Positions 44,618 to 53,904 are shown, counted from the first letter of the stretch. The stretch: DNA of 64,000 nucleotides from Pseudonocardia hydrocarbonoxydans (GCF_006539565.1 NZ_BJNG01000039.1:1-64000), one strand, 5' to 3'. The notes: generated from the sequence alone by a model not told the origin. Program-made: numbers and translations.

Positions 44618-46072
44618 GTGACGATCGCTGCCCCGCGGACCACCCCATCCGGGACTCAAGCCGACTCCTCCGGTGAGATCCGCGGTCTCACGGGTCTCCG
44701 CATCGTCGCGGCCGTCTGGGTGGTGGCCTTCCACTTCCACTTCACGGCCATGACCGGGGTGACGGAGGTGGTCGGCGTGCTGGGACCGCTGATCACCTCC
44801 GGGGCCCTGGGCGTCGACCTGTTCTTCGTCCTCAGCGGGTTCGTGATCGCCCACACCTACCTCGCGACGCTGGGGCCGGCACTGCACGCCGGCCCCACGG
44901 CGCGGTTCGTCTGGGCCCGCTTCTGCCGGATGTGGCCGGTCTACGCGCTGGTCTTCCACCTGTTCGGCCTGTGGCTGCTCGCCCGGCTCCTGCTCGGCTC
45001 CGACTCCGACATCGCCTTCCAGGGCGTGCAGCCGGTGATGAGCGTCGAGCAGTGGGTGCAGCAGCTGCTGATGGTGCAGATGTGGGACGACGAGTTCCTC
45101 GACGGCGCGTCCTGGGTCGGCCCCACCTGGTCGATCAGCGCCGAGTGGCTCGCCTACCTGCTGTTCCCGGTGGCCGCGCTGGTGTTCCACCGCCTGCGCC
45201 ACCTGCCGCTGCCCGTCCTCGGGGCCGGCGCCGTCGCGCTGATGCTGCCGATCGCCTCGGCCTACGCCACGACCGGCAACCCGTACTACGAGTGGAGCTG
45301 GGTCGTCCGGATCCTCTGCGGGTTCGGCGCGGGTGTCCTCGTCCACCTGGTGGTGGCCCGGCTGCGGCGCACCGAGGCGGTCCGCCGGGCGGCGTCGACG
45401 ACGGCGTGGGTGCTGCCGCTGCTGATGGCCGCCGGGCTCTACGGCGGGCAGTTCGTCGCCCCCGGGTTCGGTGGCGTCGTCATCGTCGGGTTCCCGGTGC
45501 TGGTCGGCGCGCTCGCGCTGGCCGACCGCGGCCCCGCGACGGTGCTCGCCCGCCCCGCGCTCGTCCAGGGCGGGAAGGTGTCCTACAGCCTCTACCTCGT
45601 CCACATCCCGATGTTCGAGATCCTCTGGCTGGCCCAGGCCTACGTCCCGGCGCTGCGCGGCGGGGTCGTCGGGCACCTGGTGGCGCTGCTGGTGATCGGG
45701 GCGACCTACCCGGTGGCGGCCGCGGCGTTCCGGTTCGTCGAGGAGCCGGCCCGGCGCCGGCTGCGCCGCCTCGGGGCCCCGCGTCCCGTCGTCGCCGCGC
45801 CCCTGGCCGTCGACCACGGCGACGCGGATCTGCCCGCCCCGGCCCGGCCCGCCGGAGCGGCGCGCGACCGGGCGCCCGCCGCGGCGGCCCACGGCCCGCG
45901 GACGGCGCTGCCCACCCCGCGCCACGCCGCCTCGCCCACCCGCCGGCCCACGCTCGCCGCGGAGCTGCTCGCGGTGCAGCGCCGCAGGCCCACCCACCGC
46001 GCCGACACCTGGGGCGCGTTCGAGCGCGCCGGCCTGGTGCGCGCCACGATCCTGCACGCGGGGAGCGAGTAG
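44618..46072 (+). CDS. Acyltransferase family 3 (OafA-like) membrane protein
   Basis: A 484-residue protein. Residues about 22-385 are the acyltransferase-3 domain: GLRIVAAVWVVAFHFHF with the catalytic-type His, GVDLFFVLSGFVI, RFCRMWPVYAL, and ten or so helices. Such enzymes move acetyl, succinyl or other acyl groups to outer sugars. The last 100 residues are a Pro/Ala/Arg-rich soluble tail, unusual for the family. Its position between emb and dprE genes suggests acylation of the arabinan or another wall glycan (inference). GTG start; no clear promoter. Confidence 0.85.
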   Translation: MTIAAPRTTPSGTQADSSGEIRGLTGLRIVAAVWVVAFHFHFTAMTGVTEVVGVLGPLITSGALGVDLFFVLSGFVIAHTYLATLGPALHAGPTARFVWARFCRMWPVYALVFHLFGLWLLARLLLGSDSDIAFQGVQPVMSVEQWVQQLLMVQMWDDEFLDGASWVGPTWSISAEWLAYLLFPVAALVFHRLRHLPLPVLGAGAVALMLPIASAYATTGNPYYEWSWVVRILCGFGAGVLVHLVVARLRRTEAVRRAASTTAWVLPLLMAAGLYGGQFVAPGFGGVVIVGFPVLVGALALADRGPATVLARPALVQGGKVSYSLYLVHIPMFEILWLAQAYVPALRGGVVGHLVALLVIGATYPVAAAAFRFVEEPARRRLRRLGAPRPVVAAPLAVDHGDADLPAPARPAGAARDRAPAAAAHGPRTALPTPRHAASPTRRPTLAAELLAVQRRRPTHRADTWGAFERAGLVRATILHAGSE

Positions 46073-46167
46073 GGAGCACTGCCCCGCCCCTTCCGCCCGG
46101 TGGTTCCTCCACCGTCGGGCGGGAGGGGCGGACGGTGCCCCACGCTCACGAGATCGCGGCGGCCGGG

Positions 46168-46923
46168 TCAGACCGGCAGGCGGCGGAACAGCGGGCGGGG
46201 GACGTGGCGCAGGGCGCTCATCACGTACCGCAGCGGGCCGGGGGCCCAGACCAGCTCGCGCCGGTTGCGCACCGCGTCGACGACGATCGCGGCGACGGCC
46301 TCGGGCGTGGTCGACAGCGGCGCGGGGGACAGGCCCTCGGTCATCCGGGTGTGCACGAAGCCGGGCCGCACCACCGTGACGTGCACGCCCGCGGGCCGCA
46401 GCGCCTCGGTCAGCCCCGAGTAGAACGCGTCCATCCCGGCCTTGGTGGAGCCGTAGACGAAATTGGAGCGGCGCGCCCGCTCCCCGGCCACCGAGGACAG
46501 CGCGACGATCGAGCCGTGGCCCTGCTCGGTCATCCGCTTGCCCAGCGCGACCCCGACCGACACCGCGGCGGTGTAGTTGACCTGCGCGAGCTGCACGGCG
46601 GCGTCGACGTCGGTCCAGGCCACCTCGTTGTCGCCGAGCAGCCCGAACGCGACGAGCGCGACGTCGATGTCGCCCCCGGCGAACGCGGCGCGCACCACCT
46701 CGGTGTGCGTCTCGGGAGCGGCCGCGTCGAACTCGACGGTCTCGACCGCGCAGCCGAGCTTCTCCAGCCGGGCCTGCGCGGCGTCGAGCCGGTCGGACCG
46801 CCGGGCGGCGAGCACGACCCGCAGCGGCCGGTCGGAGGCGAAGGCCTCGACGACGGCGAGGCCGATCTCGCTGGTCCCGCCCAGCACCAGGACGGACTGC
46901 GGGTTGCCCACGGCGTCGATCAT
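46168..46923 (-). CDS. dprE2: Decaprenylphosphoryl-2-keto-ribose reductase
   Basis: A 251-residue SDR, the partner of DprE1 in converting decaprenylphosphoryl-ribose to -arabinose. LVLGGTSEIGLAVVEAFA binds the cofactor, LSSVAGERARRSNFVYGSTK carries Ser, Tyr and Lys of the active site. The ATG at 46923 shares one base with the dprE1 stop. Product feeds the Emb and other arabinosyltransferases. Confidence 0.94.
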   Translation of the reverse strand: MIDAVGNPQSVLVLGGTSEIGLAVVEAFASDRPLRVVLAARRSDRLDAAQARLEKLGCAVETVEFDAAAPETHTEVVRAAFAGGDIDVALVAFGLLGDNEVAWTDVDAAVQLAQVNYTAAVSVGVALGKRMTEQGHGSIVALSSVAGERARRSNFVYGSTKAGMDAFYSGLTEALRPAGVHVTVVRPGFVHTRMTEGLSPAPLSTTPEAVAAIVVDAVRNRRELVWAPGPLRYVMSALRHVPRPLFRRLPV

Positions 46924-48266
46924 CAGTGCGTCAGCTCCAGGCGTCGGGACATGTCGGACGTGAACACGCCCGTGGGGTCGGCGGCGTCGCGGACCTTGCG
47001 CCACTCGTCCAGGCGCGGGTAGCCGCGGCGGATCGCCTCGGGCGTGGTGCGGGACTCCTTGGCCAGGTAGTGCCGGCCGCCCGCGTCGAGGACGAGCTGG
47101 TCGAGCTCGTCGCACAAGGCGCCCAGGCCGTCGTTGACCGGGATGTCGACGCACAGCGTCCACCCCGGCCTCGGGAACGACAGCGGCGCCCGGTTGCCCT
47201 CGCCGAAGCGCTTGAGCACGTTGAGCGCGGAGACCTGGCCGTGCGCGTGCATCCGCTCCAGCACGCCCCGCACGACGTCGCCGCGCTCCAGCGGCACCAC
47301 GAACTGGTACTGCAGGAACCCGCGCGGGCCGTAGCCGCGGTTCCACTCGCCCAGGATGTCGAGCGGGTGCAGGAACTGGGTGATGTTCTGGATCGCGCCG
47401 TGCCGGGTGGGCGACTTGCGGTACCAGAGCTCGCTGAACAGCCGGCCCGTGAGCTTGTTGAGCAGGCCGGGCGGGAACACGTCGGGCACGGTGAGCAGCT
47501 GCGGGGCGTCGAAGCGCAGCGGGTCGCGGCGCAGCTTGGGCGGCAGCTCGTCGAGCGTGGCGTGGTTGGCGCGCATGAGCAGCCCGCGGCCGAAGCGCGC
47601 GCCGGTGCTCACGGCGTCGAACCAGGACACCGTCTCGGCGTACTTGTCGTCGTCGACGGACTGCGCGGCCATCAGCTCGTCGAGGGAGCCGATCTGCTCG
47701 GTGTCGACCGTGAAGTAGGCCGTCTCGACGTGGTGCAGCACCAGCGTGGCCCGCACGACCACGCCGGTGAGGCCCATGCCGCCGACGGTGGCCCAGAACA
47801 GGTCGTCGGCGGGGGTGAGGGTGTGCGCGCGGCCGTCGGCGGTGACCAGCTCCAGCGACTCGACGTGGTTGCCGAAGCTGCCGACGACGTGGTGGGCCTT
47901 GCCGTGGATGTCGGCGCCGATCGCGCCGCCGATCGTGACCTGGCGGGTGCCGGGCAGCACCGGCAGCCACAGCCCGAACGGCAGCGCGGCCCGCATCAGC
48001 GTGTCCAGGCTGACGCCGGCGTCGACGACCACGCGGCCCGAGTCGGCGTCGACGGAGTGGATGCGGTTCAGACCGGTCATGTCCAGGACGGTGCCGCCCG
48101 CGTTCTGCGCCGGGTCGCCGTAGGAGCGGCCCAGCCCGCGGGCGATGACGCCGCGGGGCCCGGCGGCGGCCAGAGCGGCGGTGAGGTCGGCGGCGGAGCG
48201 CACCGGGACGACGTTCGCGAGGGTGGGCGCGGTGCGACCCCATCCCCACAGGCTCGTGTTGGGCAT
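46923..48266 (-). CDS. dprE1: Decaprenylphosphoryl-ribose 2-oxidase
   Basis: A 447-residue FAD-linked oxidase of the VAO/ALO family. IARGLGRSYGDPAQN and GGAIGADIHGKAHH form the FAD site. FPRPGWTLCVDIPVNDGL holds Cys372, which aligns with Cys387 of the M. tuberculosis enzyme, the residue bound covalently by benzothiazinones. ATG 48266 is set by conservation (MPNTSLWGWGRT) and by TAGCCT 8 nt upstream. First gene of the dprE1-dprE2 operon. Confidence 0.96.
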   Translation of the reverse strand: MPNTSLWGWGRTAPTLANVVPVRSAADLTAALAAAGPRGVIARGLGRSYGDPAQNAGGTVLDMTGLNRIHSVDADSGRVVVDAGVSLDTLMRAALPFGLWLPVLPGTRQVTIGGAIGADIHGKAHHVVGSFGNHVESLELVTADGRAHTLTPADDLFWATVGGMGLTGVVVRATLVLHHVETAYFTVDTEQIGSLDELMAAQSVDDDKYAETVSWFDAVSTGARFGRGLLMRANHATLDELPPKLRRDPLRFDAPQLLTVPDVFPPGLLNKLTGRLFSELWYRKSPTRHGAIQNITQFLHPLDILGEWNRGYGPRGFLQYQFVVPLERGDVVRGVLERMHAHGQVSALNVLKRFGEGNRAPLSFPRPGWTLCVDIPVNDGLGALCDELDQLVLDAGGRHYLAKESRTTPEAIRRGYPRLDEWRKVRDAADPTGVFTSDMSRRLELTH

Positions 48267-48324
48267 CGCGGGCCAGGCTACGCGCGCCCGGAGCGACGGC
48301 CCGCGCCGCACTATCCTCGACGGG

Positions 48325-48921
48325 GTGACCGTCCAGCCGCCCGACAAGCCCGGCTTCCGGATCTCCGACGCCGACCGGGAGCGCGCCGCGACGCGCCTGC
48401 ACCACGCGCTGGCCGAGGGCCGGATCACGGTGTCCGAGCTGGAGGAACGGCTCACCGTCGTCTACGCCGCCCGCTACGAGGCCGACCTGGTGCCCCCGCT
48501 GGCCGACCTCCCCGGACCCGAGGTCGCGCCCGTCGCCGCGGTGCCCTCCACGCCGTCCGGCCCGCCGGTGGTGCTGCGCGCGGGGATGTCGACGATCAAG
48601 CGCACCGGCGACTGGGACGTGCCCGCGCGGCTGCGGCTGCAGTCCAGCATGGGCACGATCGTGCTCGACTTCTGCGACGCCACGATCCACCACCCGGTCG
48701 TCGAGGTCGAGGTGGACGTGGGCGCGGGCAGCGTCCGGCTGCTGGTGCCCGACGACGCCACCGCCAACGTCGACGACGTGGCGTCGAGCATGGGGACGGT
48801 CCGGAGCAAGGTGCCCTCCCGCCCGCGTCCCGGGGCGGTGCACTTCGTGGTGCACGGGCGCACCGGGATGGGATCGGTGACGGTGCGGCGGCGCTACCAG
48901 GTGGGCGGCCTGAAGTTCTGA
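48325..48921 (+). CDS. DUF1707 and LiaF-like domain protein
   Basis: A 198-residue soluble protein. Residues about 10-60 are a DUF1707 domain (FRISDADRERAATRLHHALA, GRITVSELEERL), and the second half resembles the C-terminal beta-helix of LiaF-type cell-wall stress proteins (STIKRTGDWDVPARL, GSVRLLVPDDATANVD). TATCCT ends 7 nt before GTG 48325. Divergent from dprE1. A role in envelope stress sensing is possible but unproven. Confidence 0.82.
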   Translation: MTVQPPDKPGFRISDADRERAATRLHHALAEGRITVSELEERLTVVYAARYEADLVPPLADLPGPEVAPVAAVPSTPSGPPVVLRAGMSTIKRTGDWDVPARLRLQSSMGTIVLDFCDATIHHPVVEVEVDVGAGSVRLLVPDDATANVDDVASSMGTVRSKVPSRPRPGAVHFVVHGRTGMGSVTVRRRYQVGGLKF

Positions 48922-48976
48922 TCAGCGTTTGTGCGCACCGTTGCCCCGTGTCACCCTCCGGCGTCGGGGGTGATCG

Positions 48977-49621
48977 GTGGACTTCTTCCGCTACCTGGGT
49001 TCGCGCTGGGACAACATCCTGGAGCTCGCGGTCGAGCACGCCGTGGTCACGGCGCTCGCCGTCGCCCTGGCCACCCTGATCGGCGTCGGCCTGGGCATGG
49101 CCACCTACGACCGCCCGCGCTGGCGCCAGGCGGTGGTCACCGTCGCGTCGGTGTTCCTCACGATCCCGTCGCTGGCCCTGTTCGGGCTGTTCATCAGCGT
49201 CCTGGGGCTCGGCACGACCCCGGTCGTCGTCGCGCTGGTCATGTACTCGCTGCTGCCGATCGTCGCGAACACGATCGTCGGGCTGCGTGAGGTCGACCCG
49301 GCGGTCGTCGAGTCGGCGCAGGGCATGGGGATGGGCCGGGTGCAGCGGCTGCTGCGCATCGAGCTGCCGCTGGCCTGGCCGGTGATCCTCACCGGCATCC
49401 GCGTGTCGACGCTGGTGGCGCTGGGGATCGTGGCGCTGGGTGCCTACATCCTCGGCCCGGGCCTGGGCAACGACATCTTCGCCGGGCTGTCCCGGATCAG
49501 CAGCCCCAACGCGCTCAACCTCGTTCTGGGCGGCGTGCTCGGCGTCGTCCTGCTGGCGGTCCTGTTCGACCTGTTCTACGTCCTGCTCAACCGGGTGACG
49601 ACCTCGCGGGGGATCCGATGA
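48977..49621 (+). CDS. Betaine/choline-type ABC transporter permease
   Basis: A 214-residue permease of the OpuCB/ProW type with five helices and the ATPase-contact loop EVDPAVVESAQGMGMGRVQRLL. First gene of a five-gene transporter operon (permease, ATPase, permease, two binding proteins) likely taking up glycine betaine, choline or carnitine for osmoprotection. Overlaps the ATPase gene by 4 bp. Confidence 0.9.
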   Translation: MDFFRYLGSRWDNILELAVEHAVVTALAVALATLIGVGLGMATYDRPRWRQAVVTVASVFLTIPSLALFGLFISVLGLGTTPVVVALVMYSLLPIVANTIVGLREVDPAVVESAQGMGMGRVQRLLRIELPLAWPVILTGIRVSTLVALGIVALGAYILGPGLGNDIFAGLSRISSPNALNLVLGGVLGVVLLAVLFDLFYVLLNRVTTSRGIR

Positions 49622-50781
49622 CCGCCACCAAGATCCGCCTCGACGCGCTCACGAAGCGCTTCCCCGGGCAGGCGCGCCCGGCCGTGCAGGAGCTGTCGCT
49701 GGACATCCCCGAGGGCGAGATCGTGATCTTCGTGGGCCCCTCGGGGTGCGGCAAGACCACCACCATGAAGATGATCAACCGGTTGATCGAGCCGACGTCC
49801 GGGCGCATCTTCCTCGACGACGAGGACGTCACCCGGGTCGACGCCGACCGGCTGCGGCGGCGCATCGGCTACGTCATCCAGCAGATCGGGCTGTTCCCGC
49901 ACCAGACGATCGCGCAGAACATCGCGACCGTGCCGAAGCTGCTGGGCTGGGACCGCAAGCGGATCGCCGAGCGCGTCGACGAGCTGATCACCACGGTGGG
50001 CATGGACCCGGCGGCCTACCGCGACCGCTACCCCAAGCAGCTCTCCGGCGGCCAGCGCCAGCGCATCGGGGTGGCCCGCGCGATGAGCGCGGACCCCGAC
50101 GTGATGCTGATGGACGAGCCGTTCGGCGCGATCGACCCGATCACCCGCGACCGCCTGCAGAACGAGTTCCTGCGGCTGCAGGCCGAGATCCGCAAGACGA
50201 TCGTGTTCGTCACGCACGACATCGACGAGGCGATCAAGATGGGCGACCGGATCGCCATCCTGCGCGAGGGCTCGGAGATCGCCCAGTACGACACCCCGGA
50301 ACGGATCCTGGTCGACCCGGCCGACGAGTTCGTCGCCGACTTCATCGGCCGCGGTGCCTCGCTCAAGCGGCTGAGCCTGAGCCGGGTGCGCGACATCCCG
50401 CTCGGCGACTGGCCCACCGTGGCCGACGGCACCGATCCGGAGCAGGCCCACCGCATGCTCGCGGCGAGCGGCCGGAGCAGCCTGCTGGTGCTCGACGCGC
50501 AGCGCCGCCCGCGCAGCTGGGTCACCGCGGAGCACCTGCGCCGCGCCGACGGCCGCCCGCTCGCCGAGGTCGGCCTGCCGCTGGCCACGGTCGGCCCCGC
50601 CGCCACGTTGAGCGACACGCTCAACGAGATGCTCACCGCCCGCTACAGCACGGCCGTGGTCGTCGACGACGCCGGCGGCTACGGCGGGGTCGTCGACATC
50701 GACACGATCAACGGGGCCATCCGCGGGATGCGCACCGCGGAGCACGAGCGCCCGCGCGGCGACCTGGAGCCGCCGTCGTGA
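49618..50781 (+). CDS. Betaine/choline-type ABC transporter ATPase with CBS domains
   Basis: A 387-residue OpuCA/ProV-type ATPase. Walker A GPSGCGKTTT, signature LSGGQRQRIGVARA, Walker B VMLMDEPFGAID and the switch His in FVTHDIDEA are intact. The C-terminal 120 residues form a CBS-domain pair, the ionic-strength or nucleotide sensor known in this group. Start ATG overlaps the upstream permease; the stop overlaps the second permease. Confidence 0.93.
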   Translation: MTATKIRLDALTKRFPGQARPAVQELSLDIPEGEIVIFVGPSGCGKTTTMKMINRLIEPTSGRIFLDDEDVTRVDADRLRRRIGYVIQQIGLFPHQTIAQNIATVPKLLGWDRKRIAERVDELITTVGMDPAAYRDRYPKQLSGGQRQRIGVARAMSADPDVMLMDEPFGAIDPITRDRLQNEFLRLQAEIRKTIVFVTHDIDEAIKMGDRIAILREGSEIAQYDTPERILVDPADEFVADFIGRGASLKRLSLSRVRDIPLGDWPTVADGTDPEQAHRMLAASGRSSLLVLDAQRRPRSWVTAEHLRRADGRPLAEVGLPLATVGPAATLSDTLNEMLTARYSTAVVVDDAGGYGGVVDIDTINGAIRGMRTAEHERPRGDLEPPS

Positions 50782-51539
50782 CCGTCGCGATGGCCGAGGA
50801 GGTCGACGCCGGCCGCCGGCGGTCGGCCCTGGGCTGGCTGGTCACCCCCGCGGTGCTGGCGCTCGTGCTGCTGGCGCTGTTCGCCTACGTCGGCAGCCGC
50901 CCGCTCGACAGCATCGAGGAGCGCCGGGTCAACCCGGACTTCATCCTCCGGGCCGCGGTCGAGCACGTCACGCTGACGGTGGTGTCCACGGCGCTGGTCC
51001 TGCTCATCGCGATCCCGGTCGGCATCGCGCTGACCCGCCCGGGGCTGCGGCGGGTGACCGGCCCGGCGGTCGCGGTGTTCAACATCGGGCAGGCGGTGCC
51101 CTCGATCGGCGTGCTGGTGCTGCTCGCCATCGTCTGGGGCGTCGGGTTCTGGCCCGCCGTCGTCGCGCTCGTCGCGTACTCCGCGCTGCCGGTGCTGCGC
51201 AACACGATGATCGGGCTCACCCAGGTCGACGAGGCGGTCGTCGAGTCCGGCCGCGGGATGGGGATGAGCCGGCTCGGTGTGCTCACCCGCATCGAGCTGC
51301 CGCTCGCGGTGCCCGTCATCCTCACCGGGCTGCGCACCGCGCTGGTGATCAACGTCGGCACGGCCACGCTCGCCTCGCTGACCAACGCCGGCGGGTTCGG
51401 CGACATCATCATCACCGGCCTGGTGCAGAACCGGCCGCTCGTCACCGTCGTCGGCAGCGTGCTCACCGCCGTGCTGGCGCTGTCCATCGACTACCTCGGC
51501 CGGGTCGCCGAGGCCGTTCTGCGCCCGCGGGGGCTCTGA
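50778..51539 (+). CDS. Betaine/choline-type ABC transporter permease, second
   Basis: A 253-residue permease with an N-terminal cytosolic stretch and six helices; the coupling loop is QVDEAVVESGRGMGMSRLGVL, matching that of the first permease. Unlike OpuCD it is longer at the N-terminus, including a short outer loop (RPLDSIEERRVN). GTG overlaps the ATPase stop. Confidence 0.9.
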   Translation: MTVAMAEEVDAGRRRSALGWLVTPAVLALVLLALFAYVGSRPLDSIEERRVNPDFILRAAVEHVTLTVVSTALVLLIAIPVGIALTRPGLRRVTGPAVAVFNIGQAVPSIGVLVLLAIVWGVGFWPAVVALVAYSALPVLRNTMIGLTQVDEAVVESGRGMGMSRLGVLTRIELPLAVPVILTGLRTALVINVGTATLASLTNAGGFGDIIITGLVQNRPLVTVVGSVLTAVLALSIDYLGRVAEAVLRPRGL

Positions 51540-51554
51540 GGAGAAGGGGGCGCG

Positions 51555-52517
51555 ATGCGCCACACGAGACTGGCCACGGCACTGGCCGCGGCCGCACTGC
51601 TGGCCGCGGGCTGCGGGGGAGGCGGCGCGTCCGGGGTCGGCGACGGCTCCGGGGAGGGCACGCTGGCGGCGGTCGACCTGAGCGGGGCGACGTTCCGCGT
51701 CGGGTCCAAGGAGTTCACCGAACAGGTGGTGCTCGGTGAGATCGCCGTGCAGGCCCTGGAGGCCGCCGGCGCCGATCCCGGACAGCTCGCCACGATCACC
51801 GGCTCGACCAACGTGCGCACCGCGCTCACCTCGGGCGAGCTGGACATGTACTGGGAGTACACCGGCACCGGCTGGAGCACCCACCTGCAGAACGAGATCG
51901 CCGCCGCGCCGCGTGACGAGGCCGAGCTCTACACCGCGGTCCGGGAGGCCGACGCGGCCAACGGCGTCGCCTGGCTCGCCGCCGCCCCGCTGAACAACGC
52001 CTACGCCATCGCGATCGGCCGGGCGACCGGCGAGCGGCTCGGCATCGCCACGCTGTCCGACTACGCCGCGCTCGTGAACAGCGACCCCGCGAACGCGACG
52101 ATGTGCGCCGCCGCGGAGTTCCTCACCCGCGACGACGGCCTGCCCGGGGTCGCCGGCACCTACGGCTTCCCGCTGCCGCCCGTCGCGGAGCTGGAGCTGT
52201 CGCTGATCCCGGCGGAGACGGCCGGGGGCACGACCTGCACCGTCGGCGAGGTGACCGTCACCGACGGCGCGGTCTCCGCCAACGACCTCGTGATCCTCGA
52301 GGACGACCGGGACGCCTTCGTCGACTACAACGCCGCGATGACGGTCCGCCAGGAGGTTCTGGACGCGAACCCACGGCTGGCCGAGGTGTTCGACCCGATC
52401 GCCGCCGCGCTGACCTCGGACGTGATGCGCGGGCTCAACGAGCGCGTCGACGTCGGCGGGGAGCTGCCCGACGAGGTGGCCGAGCAGTGGCTGGCCGAGA
52501 ACGGGTTCACGGCATGA
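51555..52517 (+). CDS. Betaine/choline-type substrate-binding lipoprotein, copy 1
   Basis: A 320-residue OpuCC-type binding protein. The signal peptide ends in a lipobox (LLAAGC) at about residue 20, so it is a lipoprotein. Conserved stretches include FRVGSKEFTEQVVLGE, GSTNVRTALTSGELDMYWEY and the C-terminal TSDVMRGLNERVDV. A ribosome site (ggagaaggggg) precedes the ATG. It overlaps its paralogue by 4 bp. Confidence 0.92.
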   Translation: MRHTRLATALAAAALLAAGCGGGGASGVGDGSGEGTLAAVDLSGATFRVGSKEFTEQVVLGEIAVQALEAAGADPGQLATITGSTNVRTALTSGELDMYWEYTGTGWSTHLQNEIAAAPRDEAELYTAVREADAANGVAWLAAAPLNNAYAIAIGRATGERLGIATLSDYAALVNSDPANATMCAAAEFLTRDDGLPGVAGTYGFPLPPVAELELSLIPAETAGGTTCTVGEVTVTDGAVSANDLVILEDDRDAFVDYNAAMTVRQEVLDANPRLAEVFDPIAAALTSDVMRGLNERVDVGGELPDEVAEQWLAENGFTA

Positions 52518-53449
52518 GGCGCCTGGCACCGGCCCTCGTCGCGGCCGCGCTGGCGCTGGCCGCGTGCGGCGGCACCGGCGGCGCCCCGGCGGGCGGCGCG
52601 GACCTGTCCGGGGCCTCGTTCACCGTCGGGTCCAAGGAGTTCACCGAGAACGTCGTGCTCGGGGAGATCACCGTGCAGGCGCTGGAGGCCGCCGGTGCCG
52701 ACGTGGCCCCGCTGGCCACGATCACCGGCACCACGAACGTGCGCACGGCGCTGACCTCGGGGCAGCTCGACATGTACTGGGAGTACACCGGCACCGGCTG
52801 GTCGGCGCACCTGCAGCGCGAGGTGAGCGAGGCCCCGCGCGACCCGGCGGAGCTCTACGAGGTGGTCCGGCGCGACGACGCGGCCAACGGCGTCGCCTGG
52901 CTCGACGCCGCCCCGCTCAACAACGCCTACGCGGTCGCGCTCCCGCGGGAGCGCCAGGAGCAGCTCGGCGTGCGGACGCTGAGCGAGTTCGCGGCGCTGG
53001 TCGCGAGCGACCCGGCGCAGGCCCGGCTGTGCGCCGCGGCGGAGTTCCTGACCCGCGACGACGGCCTGCCCGGCCTGCAGCGCGCCTACGGCTTCGAGCT
53101 GGCGCCCGCCGCGATCTCCGAGCTGGAGCTCTCGCTCATCCCGGGCGAGGTGGTGCGCGGCGAGGCGTGCACCTTCGGCGAGGTCTTCGTGACCGACGGG
53201 GCGGTGGCGGCCAACGACCTCGTGCTGCTGGAGGACGACCGGGCCGCGATCACCCCGTTCAACGCGGCGCTGACCGTCCGGCAGGAGGTGCTGGACGCGA
53301 ACCCGCGCCTGGCCGAGGTGTTCGCGCCGATCACCGCGGCGCTGACCTCGGACGTCATGCGCGGGCTCAACGAGCGCGTCGACGTCGGCGGGGAGCTGCC
53401 CGACGAGGTGGCCGAGCAGTGGCTGGCCGAGAACGGCTTCGCCGGCTGA
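52514..53449 (+). CDS. Betaine/choline-type substrate-binding lipoprotein, copy 2
   Basis: A 311-residue paralogue of the preceding gene with its own lipobox (LALAAC). Most blocks are shared (GSKEFTENVVLGEITVQALE, GTTNVRTALTSGQLDMYWEY), and the last 98 bp before the final codons are the same as copy 1 except one base. The ligand pocket differs in places, so the two may bind different quaternary amines. ATG overlaps copy 1's stop. Confidence 0.92.
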   Translation: MRRLAPALVAAALALAACGGTGGAPAGGADLSGASFTVGSKEFTENVVLGEITVQALEAAGADVAPLATITGTTNVRTALTSGQLDMYWEYTGTGWSAHLQREVSEAPRDPAELYEVVRRDDAANGVAWLDAAPLNNAYAVALPRERQEQLGVRTLSEFAALVASDPAQARLCAAAEFLTRDDGLPGLQRAYGFELAPAAISELELSLIPGEVVRGEACTFGEVFVTDGAVAANDLVLLEDDRAAITPFNAALTVRQEVLDANPRLAEVFAPITAALTSDVMRGLNERVDVGGELPDEVAEQWLAENGFAG

Positions 53450-53455
53450 CCCCGC

Positions 53456-53461
53456 TACCCT
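53456..53461 (+). promoter_or_regulatory. -10 element of the GtrA gene
   Basis: TACCCT ends 7 nt before GTG 53469, with no ribosome site, implying a leaderless transcript separate from the transporter operon. Confidence 0.45.
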
Positions 53462-53468
53462 CGCCGGT

Positions 53469-53873
53469 GTGACGACGACGGACGCCCCGATGGGGCTGCG
53501 CGGGCAGCTCGCCCGGTTCGTCGCCGTCGGGGCGGTGTCGGCGCTGGTCGACTTCGGCTTCTACCACCTGCTGCTGCAGGTCGGCGCCGTCCCGCCGCTG
53601 GCCAAGGGGATCTCCTTCGTCCTGGGCACCACCACGGCCTACCTGCTCAACCGCCGGTTCACCTTCACCGCCTCCGGCGGCGGGACGGGCCGGTTCGCCG
53701 GGTTCGTGCTGCTCTACGGGACGACGTTCGCGCTCAACGTCGGCGTCAACTCCCTGGCGCTGGCGTTCCTGCCGGCGATGCCGCTGCGCACCAGCACCGC
53801 GTGGGTGCTGGCGCAGGGCGTGGCGACGGTCGTCAACTTCGTCATGCTGCGCACGGTGGTCTTCCGCACCTGA
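53469..53873 (+). CDS. GtrA-family membrane protein (Rv3789-like)
   Basis: A 134-residue protein with four helices, in the GtrA family: RFVAVGAVSALVDFGFYHLL at the start and YLLNRRFTF in the loop are typical. In M. tuberculosis Rv3789 is near dprE1 and was proposed to flip the arabinose donor or to recruit the first arabinosyltransferase. Here it lies 5 kb from dprE1 and beside glfT1, in keeping with that pathway. Confidence 0.87.
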   Translation: MTTTDAPMGLRGQLARFVAVGAVSALVDFGFYHLLLQVGAVPPLAKGISFVLGTTTAYLLNRRFTFTASGGGTGRFAGFVLLYGTTFALNVGVNSLALAFLPAMPLRTSTAWVLAQGVATVVNFVMLRTVVFRT

Positions 53874-53904
53874 GCCGGCCGCTCGCGCACGCGGCGCGGT
53901 CCGT

